From positions 1 to 48,318 of the forward strand of contig JAQWHT010000032.1 in assembly GCA_029249225.1 (NCBI GenBank): a DNA stretch of 48,318 nucleotides. The letters are read 5' to 3'. Source of the stretch: Flavobacteriaceae bacterium. GTDB lineage: Bacteria; Bacteroidota; Bacteroidia; Flavobacteriales; Flavobacteriaceae. Under the pieces are notes generated by a model. The model was not told the origin of the DNA, did no database searches, and was given only the letters and a program-made list of their open reading frames with translations. How positions within the stretch are numbered: the stretch's first letter is position 1; each line of letters opens with the position of its first letter. The position numbers and the translations under genes were made by a program. Shown piece after piece: positions 1 to 7,962 of the stretch.

Positions 1-83
1 AACTGAAAGAATTGGGATTGTGAGTTTTCACTCCACCCATATTCTCTAATCTTCTTTTCTCTTTTGGAATTGGTTATACTCAT
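1..83 (-). CDS. Possible 5' end of an unidentified gene, running off the left edge
   Basis: An ATG at 83-81 on the minus strand opens a frame with no stop to the window edge (27 codons, beginning MSITNSKREKKIREYGW). It is short and I do not recognise it, so coding is not certain. In favour is a TAnnTTTG promoter-like box just upstream (complement of 101-108) and a perfect palindrome at 85-99 between box and start. The segment is hydrophilic and rich in Lys and Glu, with no signal peptide. It would be the next gene after the sulfur cluster, on the same strand. A chance open frame of this length in AT-rich DNA is a real alternative. Confidence 0.3.
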   Translation of the reverse strand, partial: MSITNSKREKKIREYGWSENSQSQFFQ

Positions 84-134
84 TGGTAATTCAATTACCT
101 CAAAGTTATGAAAAAAACCTTAAATGAGTATAAC
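73..134. repeat. 12-bp inverted repeat flanking the left-edge gene start
   Basis: GTTATACTCATT (73-84) is matched perfectly by AATGAGTATAAC (123-134), with 38 bp between. Inside, directly against the left arm, lies the perfect palindrome GGTAATT-C-AATTACC (85-99). A further short inverted repeat, ATAACTA (162-168) and TAGTTAT (178-184), follows. I infer regulator binding or a cruciform. No transposase or target duplication is visible. Confidence 0.55.
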
Positions 135-434
135 TTGAATATAACTTTATATTGAAAACATATAACTAATTGAAATATAGTTATTTACAAACAGACATAA
201 CCTTCGATATAGGCAAGTTTAGAACCGCTCTGCTGGACAGATGAAGATTTCTTTGTCAAGGTCCCATTATGATGGGTAGGGTTTTTTTCTATTTCTTTTA
301 CAGGCATTGAAAATCAGCTTAATATTTAATTAACTGCAGTGCAAATTTACAAAAAATCCAACTGATATTGCCATTTTGTCAGTCTCGAATCATATTTTAG
401 AGCAATAAGAGAGTTTAACCTTGATTTATTGAGT
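84..434. other. Non-coding stretch downstream of the sulfur cluster
   Basis: This stretch separates the last gene of the minus-strand sulfur cluster from the possible left-edge gene. It holds the inverted repeats at 85-184 and the plus-strand hairpin near 263-288. I find no convincing open reading frame on either strand and no tRNA. No good minus-strand terminator is visible, so the sulfur transcript may run through it. Confidence 0.5.
185..290 (+). ncRNA. Possible small RNA ending in a terminator-like hairpin
   Basis: No gene on the plus strand ends here, yet the plus strand carries CCCAT (263-267), loop TATG, ATGGG (272-276), then a run of T at 282-288. This has the shape of a rho-independent terminator with a weak 5-bp stem. 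A second imperfect stem, GACA around 234-237 pairing with TGTC near 253-256, precedes it. The sequence matches no RNA family I know and I see no perfect promoter. It may be a small RNA, the end of a transcript starting elsewhere, or chance. Confidence 0.25.
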
Positions 435-848
435 TTAGTGAGGAAGTTTAGGAGCTATTTTTCCATAAAACCAAGTACCTAGAACAGCAAATATAATGAC
501 GACAAGGATTGGAAAAACTCCAGCACCGATTAAAGTAAACATTGGTCCTGGACATGCTCCTGCAAGTCCCCATCCTAAGCCAAAAATGATTCCTCCATAA
601 ACATATCTTGAAATACTCTTCGCTTTGTCTGGAATTTCAATGGTCTCCCCGTAAGCAGACTTTATTTTGAAACGTTTAATGAGTTGGATCATGAGTATAC
701 CGAGTATCAATGCTGACCCAATTATCCCATACATGTGAAATGATTTAAATTGAAACATTTCATAGATTCTAAACCAAGAGGCTGCCTCTGATTTGTACAT
801 AGTGATTCCAAAAAGGATACCGATAAATAAAAAAATAATTTGTCTCAA
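435..848 (-). CDS. DUF6691/YeeE-YedE family transporter, C-terminal half protein
   Basis: A 137-residue membrane protein with about four hydrophobic segments. It carries GACPGPMF near residue 97, the Cys-containing motif of the second half of YeeE/YedE transporters. Its partner upstream carries the first-half motif, so the two probably form one transporter from separate chains. Characterised YeeE (TsuA) proteins import thiosulfate using conserved Cys; sulfur-compound transport is inferred here. The start is a TTG (848-846), chosen because the resulting N-terminus is a good first membrane segment. It begins 3 nt after the stop of the upstream gene, so the two are very likely co-transcribed, last in the cluster. 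Confidence 0.85.
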   Translation of the reverse strand: MRQIIFLFIGILFGITMYKSEAASWFRIYEMFQFKSFHMYGIIGSALILGILMIQLIKRFKIKSAYGETIEIPDKAKSISRYVYGGIIFGLGWGLAGACPGPMFTLIGAGVFPILVVIIFAVLGTWFYGKIAPKLPH

Positions 849-851
849 AAT

Positions 852-1409
852 TTAAAGTAAATAAGGGAGTACTATATGGTTCATCACAAGGCCTCCTATG
901 AAGAACCCTATCACTGCGTAAAGAGAAACTAACTGAAGATTACTCAGTCCTGAAATTGCATGTCCCGAAGTGCAGCCTCCAGCGTACCTTGCACCAAAGC
1001 CTACTAAAAACCCGCCAAAAGAAAGAATAAATAATACTTTAGGTTGAGTCATGGCTTGAATACTAAAAAGCTCTTCTGGCATGTAAGCCATTCCTGCACT
1101 TTCAAAATTTAATTCTTGAAGTTTACTTAGGGTGTCTGGGTGAATTGCTACGCTAGAATCAATAGTAAGAAATTGTGATGCAATCGCACCTCCTAAAATT
1201 GCTCCCACAGAAACCATTAGGTTCCATTGTTGTTTTTTCCAGTCGAAATTGAAAAACTCTGTTGATTTTCCGGCTCCACAAATTGTACAGAGTGTTCTCA
1301 AATTAGATGACATACCAAAGTTTTTCCCAAAATAGAGCAGTAAAAAAAGAATTAAAGCAATCATGGGGCCACCTATGTACCATGGCCAAGGGTTTAAAAT
1401 TAGTTCCAT
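852..1409 (-). CDS. YeeE/YedE family transporter, N-terminal half protein
   Basis: A 185-residue integral membrane protein of the sulf_transp (YeeE/YedE) family. The family motif GGCTSGHAISGLS lies near residue 144, its Cys probably lining the substrate path. A CTICGAG segment near residues 41-47 adds two more Cys. A long loop around residues 90-120 separates the membrane segments. The ATG start lies 21 nt after the stop of the CstB-like gene. With the 137-residue partner it would move a sulfur compound such as thiosulfate across the inner membrane; the substrate is inferred from the neighbours and from TsuA. Confidence 0.87.
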   Translation of the reverse strand: MELILNPWPWYIGGPMIALILFLLLYFGKNFGMSSNLRTLCTICGAGKSTEFFNFDWKKQQWNLMVSVGAILGGAIASQFLTIDSSVAIHPDTLSKLQELNFESAGMAYMPEELFSIQAMTQPKVLFILSFGGFLVGFGARYAGGCTSGHAISGLSNLQLVSLYAVIGFFIGGLVMNHIVLPYLL

Positions 1410-1430
1410 TTTTAGTTTTATTTTTTGATG

Positions 1431-2840
1431 CTACAAGGTTGAAGGACATACATAATCTGACATCTGAATACTTGTTTTTTTAATTTTAGCAAATCCTCCT
1501 TTAATATCAATCAGATTGTGTATCCCTCTGCTCTTTAAAATTGAAGCCGCAATCATACTTCGGTAACCTCCAGCACAGTGGATATAAAAAGGAAGATCTG
1601 ATGGGAATTCACTCATATGATCATTTATAAAATCCAACGGGGTATTGTGGGCAGAAAGAATATGCTCAGACAGGTATTCTCCTGGTTTGCGAACATCATA
1701 AATTTCAATTTCATCTTTTTCCATTAGTTGCTTTAGCTCCTCAGCATTCATTCCATCAACATGATCGAGTTTTTTACCAGATTTTTCCCAACTTTCAATC
1801 CCTCCTTTTAGGTATCCCAGAGTATTGTCAAAACCTACACGGGCTAATCGAGTTACTGTTTCTTCTTCTCTTCCAGGAGGAGTAACTAATAAAATGGGTT
1901 GAGCTACGTTCCCAATCATAGTACCAACCCAAGGAGCAAAACTTCCATCTATACCAATAAATATTGATTGAGGGATATGCCCTTCGGCAAATTCGTTTTG
2001 ATGTCTTACATCAATTATAATGGCACCAGTTTCATTTGCTGCAACATCAAAAGCTTCGGCAGAAAGGGGTTGTGTGCCAGATTCCAAAACAGCATCAATA
2101 TCCTCATAACCCTCTTTATTCATTTTTACATTTAAAGGGAAGTATTGTGGAGGTGGAAGAAGACCGTCTGTAACTTCTTTGATGAATTCTTCTTTGGTCA
2201 TATCAGCCCTTAGGGCGTAGTTAGTTAACTTTTGTTCTCCAAGTGTTCCTACTGTTTCTTTGCTCAGATTTTTACCACAAGCAGATCCAGCTCCGTGAGC
2301 TGGATAAACTAGGACATCATCAGCCAAAGGCATTATTTTTTTTCGTAAACTCTCATATAGAATACCCGCCAAATCTTCCTGAGTCATATTTGCTGCTTTT
2401 TGAGCTAGATCAGGTCTTCCAACATCACCCAAGAATAGGGTATCACCACTAAATATTGCAATGTCTTTTTTGTTTTCATCTCGAAGCAAATAGGTTGTAC
2501 TTTCCATGGTGTGCCCTGGAGTATGTAAAACAGTTAAAGTGACATTCCCAATTTTAAATTCCTGTTGGTCTTTTGCTATAAGCGAATCAAAACCTGTTTT
2601 AGCTTGGGGGCCATAAACTATAGTTGCACCTGTTTCTTTAGCAAGGGTAACATGTCCGCTAACAAAGTCCGCATGAAAATGGGTTTCAAAAATATATTTT
2701 ATAATGGCCTTATTTTTTCTTGCTTTTTCAATGTATGGAGCCACTTCTCTCAGGGGGTCTATGATAGCAGCTTCTCCATTACTTTCTACATAATAGGCAC
2801 CTTGAGATAAACATCCTGTGTAGATTTGTTCAATAGTCAT
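1431..2840 (-). CDS. CstB-like persulfide dioxygenase with two rhodanese domains
   Basis: A 469-residue cytoplasmic enzyme. Residues 1-230 are a metallo-beta-lactamase fold with THFHADFVSGH (His54, His56, Asp58), TPGH (His110), SGD (Asp133) and PAHG (His182), as in ETHE1/persulfide dioxygenases. Residues 255-355 are a rhodanese domain whose active-site position reads TPPGREE and has no Cys. Residues 365-455 are a second rhodanese domain with an intact loop, HCAGGYRS (Cys422). This order (dioxygenase, Cys-less rhodanese, active rhodanese) is that of staphylococcal CstB, which turns low-molecular-weight persulfides into thiosulfate. It lies 65 nt downstream of the SulP gene and just before the YeeE/YedE pair, which fits sulfide/persulfide detoxification or thiosulfate handling. 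Confidence 0.88.
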   Translation of the reverse strand: MTIEQIYTGCLSQGAYYVESNGEAAIIDPLREVAPYIEKARKNKAIIKYIFETHFHADFVSGHVTLAKETGATIVYGPQAKTGFDSLIAKDQQEFKIGNVTLTVLHTPGHTMESTTYLLRDENKKDIAIFSGDTLFLGDVGRPDLAQKAANMTQEDLAGILYESLRKKIMPLADDVLVYPAHGAGSACGKNLSKETVGTLGEQKLTNYALRADMTKEEFIKEVTDGLLPPPQYFPLNVKMNKEGYEDIDAVLESGTQPLSAEAFDVAANETGAIIIDVRHQNEFAEGHIPQSIFIGIDGSFAPWVGTMIGNVAQPILLVTPPGREEETVTRLARVGFDNTLGYLKGGIESWEKSGKKLDHVDGMNAEELKQLMEKDEIEIYDVRKPGEYLSEHILSAHNTPLDFINDHMSEFPSDLPFYIHCAGGYRSMIAASILKSRGIHNLIDIKGGFAKIKKTSIQMSDYVCPSTL

Positions 2841-2905
2841 TGTTTTTTTTTAAGTGGTGTTAAAATTAATAAACTTATCATTTGCAAATAATTGATTTGA
2901 TTATA

Positions 2906-4633
2906 TTATTCATTACTCTGTCGGCTCAATTTTTTTTGCAGAGGTGTTTTTTTGGTAACTCCATCAAAATCATCTGTTGCATCACCAGAAGTAATAAATA
3001 GATTTTGTTTCTTAAGGATTTTAATGATTTTACTTTTTATTATAAGGTCTCTGGCAGGGCCAATCGCACCAACAATCATAACCCGAATTCCTCTTTTTTG
3101 AAGGGTTTGGATTAAATCATAAAGCTGCTCCGAAGCTGTACCATCAATGTAATTAATTGCTCTGGCGTTAATAATAAATCCCTTAACTGTAGTTTCTTTT
3201 TCTTTGATAGAATTTAAAACTAGTTCTTTAAAGTATTGAATGTTTCCAAAAAACAATTGTGCATCAAATCGAAGAATAATTAGATCATCTCTCTGAACTA
3301 CTTCTTCCGGAAAACGATGAATGTTTTTAAAGTAATTTGTAGTTCCAATTCTTCCCAAAAAGGCGTGATGTGGTTTGGAGGCTCTATAAACTAACAAAAG
3401 AAGAGAACTCAATATACCGTATAAAATCCCCTCTGTTATCCCTAAAAAAAGAGTTGCTAAAAAAGTAATTACCAAAACAGTGAATTCGTCTTTTCTCTTT
3501 TTAAATAGTCGAACGGCAAATTTAAAATCAATTAGGTTAATCACTGCAATAATAATAATCGAAGCAAGCACTGCTTTTGGTAAATAATAAAACCAATGGG
3601 TAAAAAACATTAAGATGATCCCAACAATCAAAGCAGTGATTAATGCTGCCATTCCAGTTTTAGCTCCCGCTTGGTCATTGACAGCAGTTCTTGAAAATCC
3701 ACCCGTTGTAGGGTAAGACTGAAAAAGAGAACCAATCACGTTTGCACTTCCTAAGGCTATCAATTCCTGATCCGCATCAACTTCATAATTTTTGTGCTTT
3801 TCTTCTATTGCTTTAGCAACAGAAATAGCTTCCATAAATGCAACCAAAGCAAGTGTGAGCGCTGTAGGGAAGAGTTTCTTCAGGGTCTCTATATCAAATG
3901 AAGGAATTTGAAATGAAGGGAGGCCTTCAGGAATTATTCCAACTACAGCAACACCTTGTTTGTCAAGATGGTTTAGATAAACCCAAAGAATTCCTAAAAC
4001 TACTACGATTAACGCAGAAGGGATTTTAATATTCCATTTTTTTATGAGAAGGATAAATACTATGCTGGTTGCGCCTATACTAAAGGTTATTGGGTGCAAT
4101 GAGGCTTCAGAGTTCAGAAGAGATTGAATAATGATATGGAGTTGATTACTTTGAGGAAGTTGAATTCCTAAAAGGTGTTCTAATTGACTTAAACCAATAA
4201 TAATTGCCGCAGCTGAAGTAAATCCGTTGATTCCAGGTGTTGTTAAAAAAGAAACACTAAATCCCATTCGAAGTAAGCCAAGCAGTAGTTGAATACCACC
4301 CATCATCAAGGCTAATATGATTGCCATTTGAACGTACTCAGAAGGGTCTACGATTGAAAGTGCGCCCAAACCTGCAGCAACTAATAATGAATCCATGGCT
4401 ACTGGACCTACAGCCAACTGTCTTGAAGTTCCTAAAAATGCATATACAATTTGAGGTGTGAGTGCAGCGTATAAGCCATAGAATGGTGGGAGTCCAGCAA
4501 TGAGCGCATAAGCCATACCTTGCGGAATTAATAAGACTGCCACAGTAATACCGGCAAACAAATCATGCTTCAAATATGAGATGCTGTAATTTGAAATCCA
4601 ATTTAAAAAAGGTAAATAGCTTTTCTGTTTCAT
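2906..4633 (-). CDS. SulP family anion permease with STAS domain
   Basis: A 575-residue SLC26/SulP inner-membrane transporter. The N-terminal two thirds hold about twelve membrane segments, including the family signature near residue 36 (VLLIPQGMAYALIAGLPP). A cytoplasmic STAS domain fills roughly residues 440-555. SulP proteins carry sulfate, bicarbonate or other anions; the neighbours (persulfide oxidation, YeeE/YedE) favour sulfate or a related sulfur oxyanion, but direction and substrate cannot be read from sequence. The ATG start lies only about 10 nt downstream of a TAnnTTTG box, so the leader would be very short. A Crp/Fnr-type palindrome lies further upstream. Confidence 0.88.
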   Translation of the reverse strand: MKQKSYLPFLNWISNYSISYLKHDLFAGITVAVLLIPQGMAYALIAGLPPFYGLYAALTPQIVYAFLGTSRQLAVGPVAMDSLLVAAGLGALSIVDPSEYVQMAIILALMMGGIQLLLGLLRMGFSVSFLTTPGINGFTSAAAIIIGLSQLEHLLGIQLPQSNQLHIIIQSLLNSEASLHPITFSIGATSIVFILLIKKWNIKIPSALIVVVLGILWVYLNHLDKQGVAVVGIIPEGLPSFQIPSFDIETLKKLFPTALTLALVAFMEAISVAKAIEEKHKNYEVDADQELIALGSANVIGSLFQSYPTTGGFSRTAVNDQAGAKTGMAALITALIVGIILMFFTHWFYYLPKAVLASIIIIAVINLIDFKFAVRLFKKRKDEFTVLVITFLATLFLGITEGILYGILSSLLLLVYRASKPHHAFLGRIGTTNYFKNIHRFPEEVVQRDDLIILRFDAQLFFGNIQYFKELVLNSIKEKETTVKGFIINARAINYIDGTASEQLYDLIQTLQKRGIRVMIVGAIGPARDLIIKSKIIKILKKQNLFITSGDATDDFDGVTKKTPLQKKLSRQSNE

Positions 4634-4643
4634 TTGTTTACAG

Positions 4644-4651
4644 CAAAAGTA
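4644..4651 (-). promoter_or_regulatory. Predicted -7 promoter box of the sulfur operon
   Basis: The minus strand reads TACTTTTG, an exact match to the Bacteroidota -7 consensus TAnnTTTG. It lies just before the SulP ATG. I see no TTG/TTTG -33 element at the expected distance, consistent with an activator-dependent promoter. The predicted start would be near 4640. Confidence 0.5.
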
Positions 4652-4671
4652 GTACAGAAAAGTAAATTTGG

Positions 4672-4687
4672 TGTAACTGAAGTTACA
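4672..4687. promoter_or_regulatory. Candidate Crp/Fnr operator upstream of SulP
   Basis: TGTAAC-TGAA-GTTACA is a perfect 6-4-6 palindrome between the Crp/Fnr regulator gene and SulP. A 4-nt spacer is typical of Fnr-type sites. Its centre lies about 40 nt upstream of the start predicted from the -7 box, the class II activator position. I infer that the neighbouring regulator binds here. Confidence 0.55.
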
Positions 4688-4700
4688 TCAACCCAAAGAT

Positions 4701-5396
4701 TCAGTAATAAAGTTCTATGGTATTTCTTCCTAAAGACACTTTTCCTTTATTTTCCATTTTTTTTAGTAGCCTTGAAATTACGACCCTTGAGGAATTCAAA
4801 TCCATAGCAATTTCCAAGTGGGTTACTCTTAAGGTTGCTTCTTTGGACACCTTGCTTTTATCCTTCAAATACTTTTCCAATCGCTCGTCCAATTTTAAAA
4901 AAGTTAAGGCATCTATTGCTTTAAGCATTTCATTTAATCGATTTTGATAATTTTCAAAAATAAAATTCCTCCAAGATTTATATTTTGACAACCATTCATC
5001 CATATGTTCAACAGGAATCATAATCATTGTAGTGTCTGACTCACAGATTGCTCTAATTTCACTTGAGCTATTTTCTAGACAACAGTTTAAAGTCATCGCA
5101 CATGTATTTCCAAATTCAACAAAATACAAGAGTAATTCTTCTCCTGATTCATCTTCTCGGACAACTTTTATAGCACCCTCTAGAAGAAGTGGAATAAATT
5201 TGATAGATTCCCCAAAGTCAATCATTATTTCTCCTTTTGCAACACGCCTAAGTGTACTTACCTTTTGAATTGCATTGAGTAGATTTTCTTCAAAAAGAAA
5301 TTTAATAGGTTGGATGTTTTCGTCGTTAATCAAAGTGTGTTTTGAATGTATTTGTGGACACTTAATTAGTTGATCTAATATAGAACTTTCAATCAT
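4701..5396 (-). CDS. Crp/Fnr family transcriptional regulator
   Basis: A 231-residue regulator with a cyclic-nucleotide-binding-type beta roll (about residues 35-135), a long dimer helix (140-170) and a C-terminal winged helix-turn-helix. The recognition helix is near residues 200-213 (NSSRVVISRLLKKM). It heads the minus-strand sulfur cluster, 67 nt before SulP, and is divergent from topA. The sensor domain carries Cys99, Cys105, Cys106 and Cys118, an unusual density that might sense persulfides, redox state or a metal; this is inference. It lacks the N-terminal four-Cys arrangement of classical Fnr. The palindrome at 4672-4687 is its likely operator. Confidence 0.88.
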   Translation of the reverse strand: MIESSILDQLIKCPQIHSKHTLINDENIQPIKFLFEENLLNAIQKVSTLRRVAKGEIMIDFGESIKFIPLLLEGAIKVVREDESGEELLLYFVEFGNTCAMTLNCCLENSSSEIRAICESDTTMIMIPVEHMDEWLSKYKSWRNFIFENYQNRLNEMLKAIDALTFLKLDERLEKYLKDKSKVSKEATLRVTHLEIAMDLNSSRVVISRLLKKMENKGKVSLGRNTIELYY

Positions 5397-5421
5397 AAAA
5401 TCAGAGAACCTCTAATGAAAA

Positions 5422-5454
5422 TTTGAAAGTTCCAAAAAAACTTACCTACTTTTG
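5422..5454 (+). promoter_or_regulatory. Predicted topA promoter
   Basis: TTTG at 5422-5425 and TACTTTTG at 5447-5454 are separated by 21 nt, fitting the Bacteroidota -33/-7 promoter pattern. The predicted transcript would begin near 5458, about 15 nt before the topA ATG. The region is shared with the divergent Crp/Fnr regulator gene. Confidence 0.55.
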
Positions 5455-5472
5455 CAAACTAATTACACCCTC

Positions 5473-7962
5473 ATGGCACAGAATTTAGTAATCGTAGAAT
5501 CACCCGCAAAAGCAAAAACAATTGAAAAGTTTTTGGGTAAAGATTTCAAGGTAGCCTCAAGTTTTGGTCACATTGCCGATCTTCCATCAAAAGAACTTGG
5601 AGTTGACGTAGAGGGGGATTTTTCTGCAAAATATATTGTCAGCAAGGACAAAAAAAAACTAGTTAGTGAACTAAAAATTTTGGCCAAAAAATCGAAAACT
5701 GTTTGGCTCGCAAGTGATGAAGATCGAGAAGGTGAGGCTATTGCGTGGCATCTGGCAAATACCTTGGAGTTAAACGAAAATAATTCCAAAAGAATTGTTT
5801 TTTCTGAGATTACAAAAAATGCGATACTTAAAGCAATAGAAAAACCGCGTACAATAGATTATAATTTAGTCAATGCTCAACAGGCTAGGAGAATTTTAGA
5901 TCGCTTAGTAGGGTACGAATTATCACCTGTACTTTGGAGAAAAGTAAAAGGGGGACTTTCAGCGGGGAGGGTTCAATCTGTAGCCGTTCGTTTAATAGTA
6001 GAGCGTGAAAGGGCTATTCGAAATTTCACTCCTTCCCAGAGTTACAAAACACAGGCAATATTTTTGACTTCGAAAGGTAAATTGATTCCTTCTCAATTAC
6101 CAAAGTCGTTTCCAGAGAGCAGTGCGGCAGATGAGTTTTTAAATCAAAATATCAATGCAGAATTTACGGTTCAAGATATTAGCCAAAAACCTGCAAAAAA
6201 GGGTCCTACAGCACCTTTTACGACTTCGACACTTCAGCAAGAGGCTTCCAGAAAATTATTTTTCTCAGTCTCTAAAACAATGACCCTTGCTCAAAGACTT
6301 TATGAAGCGGGACATATTACTTATATGAGAACTGATAGTGTTAACTTATCTGGAGATGCGCAAAAACAAATTGCTACTCAAATTAAGACAAACTATGGTG
6401 ATGAATATTTTCAGCCAAGGAATTTTAAGACCAAAAATAAGGGAGCTCAAGAAGCACATGAGGCTATTCGACCAACAAATTTTTCAAATAATCACCTTGA
6501 TATTGACCGGGATCAAAGTCGTCTCTACGATTTGATTTGGAGAAGAACTGTAGCGTCTCAGATGAGTGAAGCACAACTGGAAAGAACTCAAATTACAATT
6601 GGAACAACCACCCACAAAGAGTCCTTTGTAGCTAAAGGTGAGGTCATCACTTTCGATGGATTTTTAAAACTGTATCTTGAGGGAATGGACGATCAAGACG
6701 AAGAAGAAAATGGAATGCTTCCTAAAGTTGTTGTTGGAGAACCATTGTCACTTCAAAAAATGATCGCCACCCAACGATTTTCAAGACCACCCTACCGATA
6801 TTCTGAAGCTTCTTTGGTAAAAAAAATGGAAGAACTGGGCATAGGAAGGCCCTCTACTTATGCCCCAACAATCTCTACTGTTCAAAATAGAAAGTATGTT
6901 GAGAAAGGTGCTTCTGAGGGAGAGTTTAGAAAATTTGAACAACTTGTTTTAGAGCAAAATCTCATTGAAAAAAAGATACTCTCTGAAAAAGTAGGGGCTG
7001 ATAAAGGAAAGCTAATCCCAACTGATATTGGGATGATCGTTAATGATTTTTTGGTTGATAATTTTAAAAATATTTTAGACTTTAATTTTACAGCTGAGGT
7101 AGAGCAAAGCTTTGATGACATAGCAAAGGGAGGTAAAGATTGGACGGACATGCTAAAACGTTTTTACAATCAGTTTCATTCTACAGTGGAACATGTTAAG
7201 GAAAATGCACAAAGGGAATCTGGTGAACGCCTTTTGGGAGTTGATCCCAAATCTGGTCGTCCTGTTAAAGTTCGATTAGGAAAGTTTGGTCCAATGGCCC
7301 AAATTGGTGATCCTGATGAAGAAGAGAAACCCATCTATGCTAGTTTAGGCCCTAACCAACAATTAGAAAATATAACTTTTGAAGAGGCAATGGATCTTTT
7401 TGAAATGCCAAAAACAATTGGCGTATTTCAAGAAGATGAAATTGTAGTCAATAATGGTCGTTTTGGACCCTACATCAAACACAACGGAATTTTTATTTCT
7501 CTTCCAAAAAGAATGTTACCTACCGAAATTGATTTGGAGATTGCGACACAACTGATCAAAGAAAAACAAATTGCTGATGCGCCAATTTATGTTTTTAAAG
7601 ATTTACCTGTTACTAAAGGAGTTGGTAGGTTCGGTCCCTTTTTAAAGTGGAGTGGGATGTTTATCAATGTCAATAAAAAATACGATTTTGATAATCTTAG
7701 TGATACTGATATTGTAACATTAATTGAGGAGAAAATTCAAAAAGAAAAAGATAAGGTTGTACATGATTGGAGTGATGCGGGAGTCCGTGTGGAGAAAGCT
7801 AGATGGGGAAGACACCATATTATTCGAGGGAAACAAAAAGTAGAAATCGGAAAAGAGATTGACGCGACTAAACTTTCACTTGATGCCGCTGAAAAGTATC
7901 TTGGAAAACCAAAAACAAAATCAAAAGCAAAGCCAAAAAAGAAAGCCGCTAAAAAACGATGA
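5473..7962 (+). CDS. topA: DNA topoisomerase I (type IA)
   Basis: An 829-residue enzyme that relaxes negative supercoils. The TOPRIM domain has Glu9 in LVIVESPAKAKT and the acidic triad in SDEDREGEA (Asp82, Asp84, Glu86). The catalytic tyrosine is Tyr284 in HITYMRTDS. Instead of C-terminal zinc fingers it has repeated GRFGP-type modules (GKFGPMAQ, GRFGPYIK, GRFGPFLK) and a Lys-rich tail, as usual in Bacteroidota. The start is the ATG at 5473, not the TTG at 5452, which lies inside the predicted -7 box; the resulting N-terminus MAQNLVIVESPAKA is the family norm. Its stop overlaps the next start (ATGA), so it heads an operon that may continue into the gliding genes. Confidence 0.97.
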   Translation: MAQNLVIVESPAKAKTIEKFLGKDFKVASSFGHIADLPSKELGVDVEGDFSAKYIVSKDKKKLVSELKILAKKSKTVWLASDEDREGEAIAWHLANTLELNENNSKRIVFSEITKNAILKAIEKPRTIDYNLVNAQQARRILDRLVGYELSPVLWRKVKGGLSAGRVQSVAVRLIVERERAIRNFTPSQSYKTQAIFLTSKGKLIPSQLPKSFPESSAADEFLNQNINAEFTVQDISQKPAKKGPTAPFTTSTLQQEASRKLFFSVSKTMTLAQRLYEAGHITYMRTDSVNLSGDAQKQIATQIKTNYGDEYFQPRNFKTKNKGAQEAHEAIRPTNFSNNHLDIDRDQSRLYDLIWRRTVASQMSEAQLERTQITIGTTTHKESFVAKGEVITFDGFLKLYLEGMDDQDEEENGMLPKVVVGEPLSLQKMIATQRFSRPPYRYSEASLVKKMEELGIGRPSTYAPTISTVQNRKYVEKGASEGEFRKFEQLVLEQNLIEKKILSEKVGADKGKLIPTDIGMIVNDFLVDNFKNILDFNFTAEVEQSFDDIAKGGKDWTDMLKRFYNQFHSTVEHVKENAQRESGERLLGVDPKSGRPVKVRLGKFGPMAQIGDPDEEEKPIYASLGPNQQLENITFEEAMDLFEMPKTIGVFQEDEIVVNNGRFGPYIKHNGIFISLPKRMLPTEIDLEIATQLIKEKQIADAPIYVFKDLPVTKGVGRFGPFLKWSGMFINVNKKYDFDNLSDTDIVTLIEEKIQKEKDKVVHDWSDAGVRVEKARWGRHHIIRGKQKVEIGKEIDATKLSLDAAEKYLGKPKTKSKAKPKKKAAKKR

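Noticed and set aside
1-48. Plus-strand C-terminal gene end at the left edge
   Set aside because: Fifteen open codons before a TAA are too few to tell from chance.
73-184. MITE or insertion-sequence remnant
   Set aside because: The inverted repeats are short and no target duplication or transposase fragment is seen.
5452-5472. TTG at 5452 as the start of topA
   Set aside because: It lies within the predicted -7 box, and the ATG at 5473 gives the normal topoisomerase I N-terminus.
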